DNA of 64,000 nt from Stentor coeruleus (taxonomy: Eukaryota > Ciliophora > Heterotrichea > Heterotrichida > Stentoridae): positions 32,795 to 96,794 of the forward strand of contig MPUH01000140.1 of assembly GCA_001970955.1 (NCBI GenBank), written 5' to 3'. Both the position numbers and the translations under genes were made by a program. Below are positions 47,200 to 56,952 of the stretch, one piece after another (position 1 is the first letter of the stretch; each line of letters opens with the position of its first letter). The notes under the pieces were generated by a model. The model made no database searches. It had not been told where the DNA came from and saw only the letters and a program-made list of their open reading frames with translations.

Positions 47200-48180
47200 A
47201 TGATATACCCTGAAACAAGGGAAGCTAATACCATTTACCCTTCAGATGAAAAATTTGACAATGATAAATTGCACTATGGGGGTTTACGTACTCCTGATAT
47301 ATCATCTGGGGATACTGATATTTCTTCTCAGGTTCGTTTCTCTCGTCCTTTTTTAATGAATTTATTCAAAGGCTTTATAACAGAAGTGTCAGTAATCCCA
47401 AGGGAAAAATATGAGATCGACCTTTTTGAAGTCACAAGAATATTTCATAATAAATTACATGGCAAAGCAATAGACATCAAGTGTGTTGAAAGAATTCACC
47501 ATATTCAAAGATTGACTACTGGAGAATTTCAACTTGAATACCGATACCAGGAGCTTTTGAAACAGAAAATTGAAAGTCTTATAAAAAATCATCCTCTCGT
47601 AACCATCCAATACGATGTATTTACAAAAACCCTCGCGATCTGGAACTCCCTACTAGTCCAATGGGGTATAGGATCTTTTAAAAATTATGATTATCGATAC
47701 TCTGGTCGTGCACTTAACGTTAAAATGTTAGACTTAAATGCAATGAACCAAAACTTTATGACTATTGATATCTTATGGATGTCATCTAAAATATTCAACT
47801 TACCTTTAAGCCAAATTGCAACTTCAAGTCTTATAGAAATGGCAATTATTCTCCATGATCAATTAAAAAAATGTTTTGAAGTCTTTTTAATGCTTAATCC
47901 AAAACAAATTGACCCTAATTACGATATTGAAAAAGCTATAGCTTTTGGGTCTAAAAATTTCAGGTCTTTTTCTAATGAGATTCTTCCTGAAGAAAATTTA
48001 AGTAATTTTAGACATGCTGAGTTAAAAGTTGTTAAAGGGTTTGCTAAATGCTTTAAAGCCTCAGATCCAAAGATAGATTATGCTTATAAAACACTTAATG
48101 ATCTTGAGTTAGCATATAGGACATTTGAAAAACTCCTTATTGCTTGTATTCTTAAAGCTACTGGTAAGGCTGATTTCTAA
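47200..48180 (+). CDS. Unknown 326-residue protein
   Basis: No introns. N-terminus (~1-50) polar, then a mixed alpha-helical body with several hydrophobic blocks (FLMNLFKGFITEVSVIP, LEMAIILHDQLKKCFEVFLML) but no true TM helix. No catalytic motif or family recognised. Codon use is like its neighbours, so it is a real gene. It is followed by the calcium-dependent kinase region, with no sign of functional linkage. Confidence 0.7.
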   Translation: MIYPETREANTIYPSDEKFDNDKLHYGGLRTPDISSGDTDISSQVRFSRPFLMNLFKGFITEVSVIPREKYEIDLFEVTRIFHNKLHGKAIDIKCVERIHHIQRLTTGEFQLEYRYQELLKQKIESLIKNHPLVTIQYDVFTKTLAIWNSLLVQWGIGSFKNYDYRYSGRALNVKMLDLNAMNQNFMTIDILWMSSKIFNLPLSQIATSSLIEMAIILHDQLKKCFEVFLMLNPKQIDPNYDIEKAIAFGSKNFRSFSNEILPEENLSNFRHAELKVVKGFAKCFKASDPKIDYAYKTLNDLELAYRTFEKLLIACILKATGKADF

Positions 48181-48932
48181 ATAATCTAATGATTAATATA
48201 GGTCTTTATTTTTAATATCATAATTGCTATTTATATGTTTTTTGTTAACTTGTGGAATTTATTGATGATGATATTGGAACTTTGCGTTTATTAGAGAAAT
48301 TCTCATAATTAAGATAAAATTTAGAGGATTGATAATGTGTGGATATTATATTTGAAATAATATCTTTGGTTTATGGAAAAGATTTTAATAATATTTTTAT
48401 TTTGATGGAGGTTAAAAGTAAAAAGTCCTTTGGATGATGAGGAAAAAATTATGTTGTTGGTTGAAATGCATATTTTTGACATAATGATAAAAGCTTAAGG
48501 AAGTTTAGGATAAAAATGTGAAGATTATTTATTATAAAAAATGGAAAATTGTAAAATGTGATGAATTAGTTACATTAATTGTATGCTAATACTAAAACTC
48601 AATAAGAAACTCTAATAAAATCCAAATTTTTAAATCATCTCCCAAATTTAATTATTTTATATCATTACTCATTTTCTACATCAAAAAATTCCCTTTATTA
48701 TTTTCCACAACACTAATTAATAACATAAACTTAACCTAAAACGCCATAAATCCTGTGAAAATTATCATATCATATTCGTTAGAATAAATAAAATGGGTTG
48801 TGTGCAATTAAAAGAATCAGAGCATAAAGAACGAAAAAAGTCAGAGCATAGATCATCAATACNTATAAACTTAACCTAAAACGACATAAATCCTGTGAAA
48901 ATTATCATATCATATTCGTTAGAATAAATAAA
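48181..48932. other. Intergenic with misassembled copy of the CDPK start
   Basis: After ~48700 it contains an incomplete copy of the start of the next gene, produced by the duplication around N 48863 (separate entry). The rest is G/T-rich 3' flank then C/A-rich 5' flank. Confidence 0.6.
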
Positions 48933-49002
48933 ATGGGCTGTGTGCAATTAAAAGAATCAGAGCATAAAGAACGAAAAAAGTCAGAGCATAGATCATCAAT
49001 AC
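48725..49002. repeat. Assembly duplication around N at 48863
   Basis: 48725-48862 recurs as 48865-49002 and includes the first codons of the CDPK gene. Two mismatches (one in the second or third codon region: GGT versus GGC) suggest either sequencing error or two alleles merged badly. Confidence 0.85.
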
Positions 49003-50372
49003 AAGCAATGATAAGGGTGAATAAAGGTAACATAAGAGAAGATTATGAATTTGTCAAAACCATAGGTGAAGGAGGTTTTGGACATGTTCGAGAAGTTAGA
49101 GAGAAATCTACAAACCTATGCAGAGCATGCAAAACAATCCACGTAAAAAACATGAATCCTAATCATGTTGAAAAAATACTTGAAGAAGTGAATATTTTAA
49201 AACAATTAGACCACCCAGGGGTAATTACAATCTACGATGTTTATCAAGAAATAGGATATTTACATATAGTAACTGAACTATGTACAGGTGGAGATCTATT
49301 CGAGAGGATAACAGAAAGAAAGTACTTTAGTGAAAATGTTGCTGCCAAGTATATGCATGATATTGTGTCAACTGTGAAATTCTGCCACGAAGCAGGAGTA
49401 GTCCACCGAGATTTAAAGCCAGAAAATATATTATTTGAAGACAAAACCCCAGGAGCAAGGTTAAAAATCATCGATTTCGGTACATCTACCAAAATCCAAA
49501 CTTTCAGAAAGATGAAAACCCTTCTTGGCACACCTTTTTATATAGCCCCTGAAGTTTTAGATGGTACTTATAATGAAAAATGTGATGTTTGGAGTTTGGG
49601 TGTAATTATGTATATTATGCTTTGTGGTAAAGCACCATTTAGTGGGAATAGTTATGAAGAGATTTTTAGTAACATCAAACATTCAAATATAAGATTTAAA
49701 GGCTCAGTTTGGAGTGGGGTTTCAAAATCAGCTAAAAACCTTCTAAAGCGTATTTTAAATAAAAACCCTGAAAAAAGGATGAGTATTGGGGAACTCTTAT
49801 ATGACCCTTGGCTGATCACAAGATCTAAAGATCAAGTCCCAGATCGAGCAATTGCATCAAAATCCATAAAACAATTAGTAAAATTCCACACACAAAACTG
49901 TTTGCAACTATGCACTTTAGCTTTTCTTACACATTTTTTCACAAAATCTCAAGAACTTAAAGAAGTTAGGGAAATCTTTGAATCTTTAGATACAGATCAA
50001 GATGGTAAACTTAGTAAAGAAGAAGTTGCCCATGGGATAAATTTATTTTGTTGTGATACAGAATATAAACTTGATAAGATTTTTGAAAATTGTGATATAG
50101 ATAAGAATGGGTATATTGATTTTTCTGAGTTTTTGACTGCTGTTTTAAGTTTGGATTTGGAATTATCGACGAAAAGATTGTTTAAAGCTTTTAATGCACT
50201 TGATAAAGATGGAAATGGGAGAATTTCAAAGGTAGAGTTACAGATGGCTTTAGGGGATACAAATGATGAGAGTATTAGAGAATTACTTAAGGAAGTAGAT
50301 TTGGATGGTAATGGGGAAATTGATAGGAATGAGTTTGTTCAGGCGATATTGAAGATTACTAATATAAGTTGA
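48933..50372 (+). CDS. Calcium-dependent protein kinase (CDPK) 1
   Basis: 479 residues, no introns; start at 48933, because the ATG at 48794 belongs to the duplicated fragment. MGCVQL is a myristoylation/palmitoylation signal. Kinase domain ~38-295: GEGGFG (45-50), Lys68 (CRACKTI), HRDLKPENILF (159-169), DFGTS (182-186), APEVLDG. A junction helix follows, then four EF-hands: DTDQDGKLSKEE (~352), DIDKNGYIDFSE (~389), DKDGNGRISKVE (~425), DLDGNGEIDRNE (~456), all with intact loop acids. Calcium binding to the EF-hands should relieve autoinhibition, coupling Ca2+ to phosphorylation at a membrane. Such kinases are shared by ciliates, apicomplexans and plants. Confidence 0.95.
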   Translation: MGCVQLKESEHKERKKSEHRSSIQAMIRVNKGNIREDYEFVKTIGEGGFGHVREVREKSTNLCRACKTIHVKNMNPNHVEKILEEVNILKQLDHPGVITIYDVYQEIGYLHIVTELCTGGDLFERITERKYFSENVAAKYMHDIVSTVKFCHEAGVVHRDLKPENILFEDKTPGARLKIIDFGTSTKIQTFRKMKTLLGTPFYIAPEVLDGTYNEKCDVWSLGVIMYIMLCGKAPFSGNSYEEIFSNIKHSNIRFKGSVWSGVSKSAKNLLKRILNKNPEKRMSIGELLYDPWLITRSKDQVPDRAIASKSIKQLVKFHTQNCLQLCTLAFLTHFFTKSQELKEVREIFESLDTDQDGKLSKEEVAHGINLFCCDTEYKLDKIFENCDIDKNGYIDFSEFLTAVLSLDLELSTKRLFKAFNALDKDGNGRISKVELQMALGDTNDESIRELLKEVDLDGNGEIDRNEFVQAILKITNIS

Positions 50373-50999
50373 GGGTTTTTATGTTATAATAGATTATAAG
50401 GATGATTTGAGATGCTGAGATAGGGTGTTGAATATTTATGAAAAGTTGTAGAAGGAAATAATGGAGAGTAATAGTGTATTATTGTATTAAAATAACAGTA
50501 AATATAATGAAATAACTTTTATTGCTATAAATAAACTGTAAGGGAAAATAGATTATTTATGATATTAATTAAAAAAATGCATCATAAATCATTAACACCA
50601 ATATGAAAAACTATATTTCTTCATAGCCCGTACAAAAGTAAAAATAGAAAATTCTACATCATTTATACCTTATCTCCACAGCACACAAAACTTTCTAATA
50701 AAACTCTTCATCCACATAATTTTTACCTTATTTCTAAACTAATCCTAACTTCCTTACCTTTGTAACTCTCCTCTAATATAACCATATTTTCTCAATTCTT
50801 TTAACACCTTAATATTCCTTTTACACCAACAAGACTATTGCATATAATCCTTTAAAACATTCAATAATCCTACANTTTACACCAACAAGACTATTGCATA
50901 TAATCCTTTAAAACATTCAATAATCCTACAAACACTTTTATATCACAACAACACAAAAATTGGGTTTTGTTTAATAAACTTATTATCTTGTTAAAAATA
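50373..50999. other. Intergenic, no gene seen
   Basis: 3' flank of the CDPK then C/A-rich 5' flank of the carboxypeptidase. Contains the N-flanked duplication at 50875. Confidence 0.55.
50820..50930. repeat. Assembly duplication around N at 50875
   Basis: 50820-50874 recurs as 50876-50930 upstream of the carboxypeptidase gene. Artefact; no gene affected. Confidence 0.85.
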
Positions 51000-53459
51000 A
51001 TGACAAACGTTAGCAGTGATGAGTCCTCAGCCCACACTGAATTATCTAAGTCTAGGGCAATAGAAGACCACGAGCTTTATAGATTCATACCTCCACCCAT
51101 TCCTCTTATTCCGAAAAACAAGTACACAGATGATATTCCTCGTTCTTACTTTTTAATGCTGTAATTTCTATCCAGTTACCTAAAGCGCTTATATGGGATT
51201 GAAAAAGAATATTACACAGGAGAAGATAATAATAAAGCTTTGAATCTAGGTCCAGAGATCTCGTTTTTTTCCCTATGTGAAGGAAAGTAATGCATATTCA
51301 GGAACTCTAACGTTGTATATCGCCGAGATTCCAACTCCCCTCCATATAACTCCAACCTTTTAGACTTGCGCAAATTCTTGCAAGGCACTATGAAGACAGA
51401 AAATAGAGACCAAATCCTCCCATATTACACTCCTTTACCTGGAGATAAAACCCTAGTCTTTGAAAGCAGATTTGAATCAGGGAATTTGAGTATGGCAATC
51501 AAAGCTTCTAACGAAGAATACAATTTGGTCCTACAAAATGACATAAATTCCAAAGGTAATACTCAGTGGTTCTATTTTCAAATAAAAAATACAACTGCTG
51601 GTCTTGATGCAAGATTTAATATTGTAAACTTCACCAAGCGTGATTCACTTTACAACTTTGGAATGAAAATATTAATTTTCTCAGAAATCGAGAATGAAAA
51701 ATCAGAATTAGGTTGGTTCCGTGGTGGGCACAACATAAGTTATTATCAAAATAATATCCGAAGGCCAGGAAATTCGAAATGTTTTTATTCTTTATCCTTT
51801 AACTATAAATTCGAATATTCTGAAGACACAATTTACTTTGCTTATTGTTTTCCTTATACTTATTCTGATTTAATGCAAGATCTAACAATTCTTGAATCGA
51901 ATTCTTATATAGCAACAATTATGAATAGAAAAACATTATGTTATAGTATAGGGGGTAATAGATGTGATTTATTAACAATAACAGCTCAAGGTGATCCAGA
52001 AGAAATCAAAAAACGTAAGGGTGTTATTTTAACGGCCCGGGTACACCCGGGCGAAACTGTAGGTTCATGGATGATGAAAGGAGCTATTGAGTTTTTAACA
52101 GGGAAGTCTAAAGAAGCAGAAACTCTTCGTAAAGCTTATGTTTTTAAAATAATCCCAATGCTCAACCCAGATGGGGTTATATACGGTAATTATCGTTGTG
52201 GTTTAGCAGGTGTTGATCTAAACCGTAGGTGGAAAAATCCTAACAAAAACCTCCACCCAACAATATTCGCTAGCAAACGTCTTATAAAAAGTTTTGCTAA
52301 AGAACGTAAAATCGAACTTATCTGCGACATGCATGGTCATTCAAGACGTAAAAACATATTCGCTTATGGCTGTAGTATAACCGATTCCCCTGAGCTTACA
52401 AGGGTATTCCCTTACATTTTATCAAAAATCTCCCCAATCTTCGCATATCATTATTGTTCTTTTAAAATGCAAAAATCTAAAGAATCAACTCTTCGTATAA
52501 CAGTTTTCCGAGAAATCAACTGTGCTTATATCTATACCTTAGAAGCATCTTTCTGTGGTCCAGATTTCGTAACTTTTATTTAGGGTAAATATTTAGGTTT
52601 ACATCATACATCTCAACATTTAAAAGATATGGGCAAACAAGTGTGTTTAGCTCTTATTGTAAATGGTGATTTAGAATCCCCATCTGAAGAACCTCAACCT
52701 TTACCAGAAGGAGTCTCTCCAATAAGTATGTTTTCTAAAAAAGGTATACTTGATGAGTTAAGAAGTAATAAAGAACTTTTACAAGATAATGATAATGATT
52801 CATCATCAGGTAGTGAATCTGATCCTAGTGAAGACAATTTAGATCCAGAAGAAGTTACAAATGTATATCCTATAACTTTAACCCCAAAACCAAAAGCTGA
52901 AGAGAAGAAAATCCCTGTAAATCGGTCTAATAAAAAACGTGCAGAGTCAAATAGATCATTAACTTCACAGAAGGAAAGAAGTAAAATTTTGATTAAATGC
53001 AAATTGTGTGGAGAACCTGATTTACCTGGACATAATTGTCAAAAACCAAAGCCGAAATTAAGACCGATTATGAAGCCACAGAATAGTTTTACTTATAGTT
53101 CACAACCTTATTATAATGCGGCAGGGAAAAAAGTTAGGGATCAAGCGACACAGACGATTGTTAGTGATTGGGTTGATGTGAAAAATGTTAATTTAAAGGA
53201 AAATGAAAAGAAGACGATACAGTTATCTCAGACACCTTTGGTTAAAAGTACAGAAGAACAAAAGGGCTTGTATGGAGATAGTAGGAATAGTTCAATTTCT
53301 CCTGTTAAAAAAGAAACTAGGACTGCTTATAGAACGAATAGCTCAGATGAGTCGTCGATTATTGGCAAGTTTTGGAAAAATGATAAAGCTTTTCCTAACT
53401 TAGGGAGAAACTCAAGGCAAAGTTCAGCTTGGAAGTACAGTGATGCTTCAAAAAAATAG
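51000..53459 (+). CDS. Cytosolic carboxypeptidase (tubulin deglutamylase, CCP2/3-like), three 15-nt introns
   Basis: Exons 51000-51160, 51176-51286, 51302-52568 and 52584-53459 give 804 residues. ATG 51000 (MTNVSSDESS) is the first ATG in frame. CCP N-domain: WFYFQIKNTTAGLDARFNIVN, then GWFRGGHNISYYQN and YFAYCFPYTYSDL. M14 catalytic domain: ARVHPGETVGSWMMKG gives zinc ligands HxxE, NPDGVIYGNYRCGLAGVDLNRRW is the VDLNR substrate block, ICDMHGHSRR gives the third ligand, and YTLEASFCGPDF carries the catalytic Glu. Removes glutamates from tubulin C-termini or side chains, tuning cilia and cortical microtubules. C-terminal ~280 residues are acidic/basic and Ser-rich with CKLCGEPDLPGHNC. Each splice restores a conserved block. 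Confidence 0.92.
51161..51175 (+). other. 15-nt intron 1 of carboxypeptidase
   Basis: GTAATTTCTATCCAG, phase 2; retention gives an immediate TAA. Confidence 0.9.
51287..51301 (+). other. 15-nt intron 2 of carboxypeptidase
   Basis: GTAATGCATATTCAG, phase 2; retention gives an immediate TAA. Confidence 0.9.
52569..52583 (+). other. 15-nt intron 3 of carboxypeptidase
   Basis: GTAACTTTTATTTAG, phase 0, ending in an in-frame TAG. Removal joins CGPDF to GKYLGLHHTSQH, as in family members. Confidence 0.9.
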
Positions 53460-53569
53460 CAAAAGTAATAAATTCAATAAAATATACTATTTTAAAACCT
53501 GAAGTTAAAAACACAAAAACTTTATTTTACAATACAAAGTATGTAGATTTATATATAAAATATACATCA

Positions 53570-55090
53570 ATGGGTAGCAGTTGTATGAAAAACAATGAAA
53601 ATTCAAAAGAGAAAATAAAAATCTCAAACCCGAAACCTGTTAAAGTTAGCCACTCCAACAAAACCTCAGATTTCGTTGTTGAAGCTTCAGGTTTTATAGG
53701 AAAACGTAAAGGTTCAATAAACGATCACTACATTTTCAGTACAAAACTAGGGTCAGGAGCTTTTGGCTCAGTGCGTTTAGGAATACATAAAACGACAAAT
53801 CAAAAAAGAGCTATAAAGACTATACAAAAAAGTAACATTTCTGAGGACATGCGAGAAAAAACCCAGTTTTTCAATGAAGTTGATATCCTTAGACAAACTG
53901 ACCACCCTAACATTGTACGTCTTTATGAATTCTATGAAGATGATGAAAACTATCATTTAGTTTTAGAGTATGTAACTGGTGGAGAGCTTTTTGACTATAT
54001 AATCAAATCTAAGCATCTTTCTGAAAACATTGCCGCTAATTTTATGAAGCAAATCCTTAGCGCCATAGCTTATTGTCATAGAAATAATATAGTTCATAGA
54101 GATTTAAAACCTGAAAACTTGCTTTTAGATAAAGAAGGTCCAGATGCTACGCTTAAAATCATAGATTTTGGCACCTCAGCTATTTTCGACCCAAAAAAAC
54201 AAATGACTCATAAATATGGTACAGCTTATTATATAGCCCCTGAAGTACTTTCGAAAAATTATAATGAAAAATGCGACCTTTGGAGCTGTGGGGTTATTTT
54301 ATATATTATACTTTCTGGTCGACCACCTTTTTATGGGAAAAATGATAAAGAAATTTTAAGAAGTGTTTTAGAAGGACATTATTCTGTACAAGGGGCTGAA
54401 TGGGCTAAGATTTCCCCTGAAGCTAAATCATTAATTTCTAGAATGCTACAATTCAACCCTAAAGATAGAATAACCTCAGAACAAGCGTTAAATCATCCTT
54501 GGATATTAGCTTTATCAGAAACCAATACTTCAAATATTGACTCTACATCTTTAAACAACCTACAGAATTTCCATGCTGAACTCAAACTTCAATATGCAAT
54601 ACTTAGTTTTATAGCATTTCAAATGGTCAGTAAGGATGAATCCAAAAGACTCTCTGATGCGTTTTCTAAAATCGACAAAAACAAAGATGGGAAATTAAGT
54701 CATGATGAATTATTAGAAGCATATATGCAACAAATGGGAAAAGAAGCTGCAATTGAAGAAGTACAAAAAATCATGAGACAAGTTGATGTTAATAATTCAG
54801 GGTTTATTGATTATAATGAGTTTATTACAGCATGTTCAGCTAAAGATGAACTTTTGAGTAAAGAAAATATTAATTCTGCATTTAGAATGCTTGATGCTGA
54901 TAACTCAGGGAAGATTACAGGAAATGAGTTAAAAGAGTATTTGTCTTCAGATAATAGTTTAAGGAAAGATGTATGGGATGCAATGATTAAAGAAGTTGAT
55001 CAGAATGGAGATGGAGAAATTGATATTGAGGAGTTTAAGTTGATGATGATAAATTATCTTAAAAAGACAAGTGTTGATGTGATAAGTTAA
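53570..55090 (+). CDS. Calcium-dependent protein kinase (CDPK) 2
   Basis: 506 residues, no introns. MGSSCMKNN is an acylation signal. Kinase domain ~54-312: LGSGAFGSVRLG (60-71), AIKTI with Lys83, HRDLKPENLLLD (176-187), DFGTSA (199-204), APEVLSK. Four EF-hands near 369 (DKNKDGKLSHDE), 405 (DVNNSGFIDYNE), 440 (DADNSGKITGNE) and 476 (DQNGDGEIDIEE); loop acids intact. It is a paralogue of the kinase at 48.9 kb, but not a recent tandem duplicate, since the two diverge throughout. It starts 110 nt after the carboxypeptidase stop. Likely the Ca2+-responsive kinase for a membrane process. Confidence 0.95.
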   Translation: MGSSCMKNNENSKEKIKISNPKPVKVSHSNKTSDFVVEASGFIGKRKGSINDHYIFSTKLGSGAFGSVRLGIHKTTNQKRAIKTIQKSNISEDMREKTQFFNEVDILRQTDHPNIVRLYEFYEDDENYHLVLEYVTGGELFDYIIKSKHLSENIAANFMKQILSAIAYCHRNNIVHRDLKPENLLLDKEGPDATLKIIDFGTSAIFDPKKQMTHKYGTAYYIAPEVLSKNYNEKCDLWSCGVILYIILSGRPPFYGKNDKEILRSVLEGHYSVQGAEWAKISPEAKSLISRMLQFNPKDRITSEQALNHPWILALSETNTSNIDSTSLNNLQNFHAELKLQYAILSFIAFQMVSKDESKRLSDAFSKIDKNKDGKLSHDELLEAYMQQMGKEAAIEEVQKIMRQVDVNNSGFIDYNEFITACSAKDELLSKENINSAFRMLDADNSGKITGNELKEYLSSDNSLRKDVWDAMIKEVDQNGDGEIDIEEFKLMMINYLKKTSVDVIS

Positions 55091-55698
55091 ATTTTTGTTG
55101 TATTTTTTTTTTAGTTTGTTGGATAGATGATGGAGGGAACTTTTTTATGGGGTTTATAAGAATATTTCTGGGAAGAATGATTAAGAAGAGGTTTTATAGT
55201 GGGAAAGGTGCTAGTTTATGAAATTTTTATGTAAAGTGGTTGTATGGATTTAGATTTAATGATGTGTTTTATTATTTAAGGTTTGGAATGTGTAAATTAT
55301 AAAACTATAGATGGAATGACTTAGAACTCAATTTCAGCACTTTTTTAAAATAAGATTTTTATTAAGGGTTAAGATTTTATTATAAAATATATACCTTAAG
55401 CAACTTTTGTGTATTAGTTTTTAAAAATTGTCCACCAAATTCGCTTTTAAATTCAAACTCCAAACACAAATCAGCCTGAAATATAAAATTAAAAAGAACT
55501 CAAAAAATNCCAAACACAAATCAGCCTGAAATATAAAATTAAAAAGAACTCAAAAAATCCCTTTAATTTAAAATTAAAACAACAGAACTTTTTATCGATC
55601 ATAGAAATATAAACCCATCCTCAAAAATATAACACATATTTTGTCTTATTATTTATATGCAAGCACTAATACCATAATAATTTAAAATAATTATAAAA
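55091..55698. other. Intergenic, no gene seen
   Basis: G/T-rich up to ~55270, then C/A-rich. Contains the duplication around N 55509. Confidence 0.55.
55460..55558. repeat. Assembly duplication around N at 55509
   Basis: 55460-55508 recurs as 55510-55558 upstream of the C2-like gene. Shortest of the nine artefacts. Confidence 0.83.
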
Positions 55699-56370
55699 AT
55701 GTCGCTACCATTATCAAAGGAGTTCCCAAGAAACCTTCTACTCACAATTCGTATAATCAAACTTCTCTTGCCATCCAGTTTTCCTAAAGCTAACGCTCAT
55801 CTAATAATAAAATTCGGTGATTTGTCGTGGGATTCTACAAAGTCTTATCAAGAAAATGAAAAAATCAACTGGAAAGCAAGTCACACTTTTGAAGTTTCTG
55901 AAATATCCCCTATGTATATCGGTGTATATTATAAATCAGGGTTTTTTTCAGAGACTGAATTCTGTAGTTGCATAGTTAAAACTGAAAACTTTAAAGGACG
56001 TAAAGGGATTAAATACACAGAAGTAGGTTATAATGACCAGAAGGCCAAAATGTTTTGGACTTTTGTTATTGATGAAGAGAAGAATCATGAAAATTTAGAT
56101 ATGCAGAAACTGATTAATGAAGTTGAAGCTGAAAGAGAAGAAATTAAGTATAGGAAGAACAGAATTAGAGCTAAAATGCTTAATATCAAAGAAAAAAGAA
56201 AGGCTTGCAAGGAAGAAACTTTGAACCTTGTGCAAAACTTTGAACCAATACTTGAGCTCTGTGTTGAAAAGGATACTATTTATAATAAGCAAAATGGTAT
56301 TTCTCATGACCAGACATTTTTCTACAGTCAGACATATGATTTGAGTGAAATTATGTGTAGGAATGTTTAA
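55699..56370 (+). CDS. C2-like domain protein with C-terminal coiled coil
   Basis: 223 residues, no introns. The N-terminal ~120 residues suggest a divergent C2 domain: LLLTIRIIKLLLPSSFPKANAHLIIKFGD, then INWKASHTFEVSEISPMYIGVYYKSGFFSE, following the order L-x-V-x-V-x-x-A-x-x-L-P ... N-A-Y-V ... W-x-x-x-F-x-F ... L-x-I-x-V-Y. The Ca2+-binding aspartates are not obvious, so lipid or protein binding independent of Ca2+ is more likely if it is a C2. Residues ~135-190 form a basic coiled coil (EAEREEIKYRKNRIRAK). Weak assignment. Confidence 0.65.
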   Translation: MSLPLSKEFPRNLLLTIRIIKLLLPSSFPKANAHLIIKFGDLSWDSTKSYQENEKINWKASHTFEVSEISPMYIGVYYKSGFFSETEFCSCIVKTENFKGRKGIKYTEVGYNDQKAKMFWTFVIDEEKNHENLDMQKLINEVEAEREEIKYRKNRIRAKMLNIKEKRKACKEETLNLVQNFEPILELCVEKDTIYNKQNGISHDQTFFYSQTYDLSEIMCRNV

Positions 56371-56952
56371 TACAATAGAAATAATTAACCTGGTATATAT
56401 GCATTTGGTAAGAAATTTTTTTTTTTAAAAGAATTTGGTTTTAAAAGCGAAAAAAGTTTTTTTTTTTGTATTTGTGAGAGGAGGTATTTTTTTTATGCTT
56501 GCTTTATTGGAATTTAAGTACATAATTTGAATTTTTAGATAGAAATTGAGTTTTAAGATTAAAGTTTTGCATTTATTAGTAATATTTTTTGATTTTGTAG
56601 TACAATTTGTATGTAATTAAACTTAATATTATGAGAATTTTATATTAATTTTTGAAAAATGGAATCTATGGGATTATTGATATATAAAGATAAGGTAATT
56701 TATTAAAGATAATACATATTGAGCTTAAATATATGAGAATTTTACCTTTGATTGTTTAAGAAGTTAAACTAAACACATAAAAATTATCAATTTATCCTAA
56801 AACCAAAAATCATATCTAAAATTGGCCAATATTTTAATGGATTTCCAATATGAGAAGATCCATTAAAGGAGATTTTCCGAGAAGAATCGACACCGCTAAC
56901 TCTCAATAAACTTCATCAATATTCCAACCTTTTAATCTCAATTATATAAAAA
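56371..56952. other. Intergenic with one strong hairpin
   Basis: ATTGGCCAAT palindrome at 56821-56830, followed by TTTAATGGAT (56833-56842) pairing with ATCCATTAAA (56858-56867), a perfect 10-bp stem with 15-nt loop. Lies ~90 nt before the next start. No gene. Confidence 0.5.

Noticed and set aside
48794-48862. ATG at 48794 as the CDPK start
   Set aside because: It belongs to the left copy of an N-flanked artefact; the frame ends at the N.
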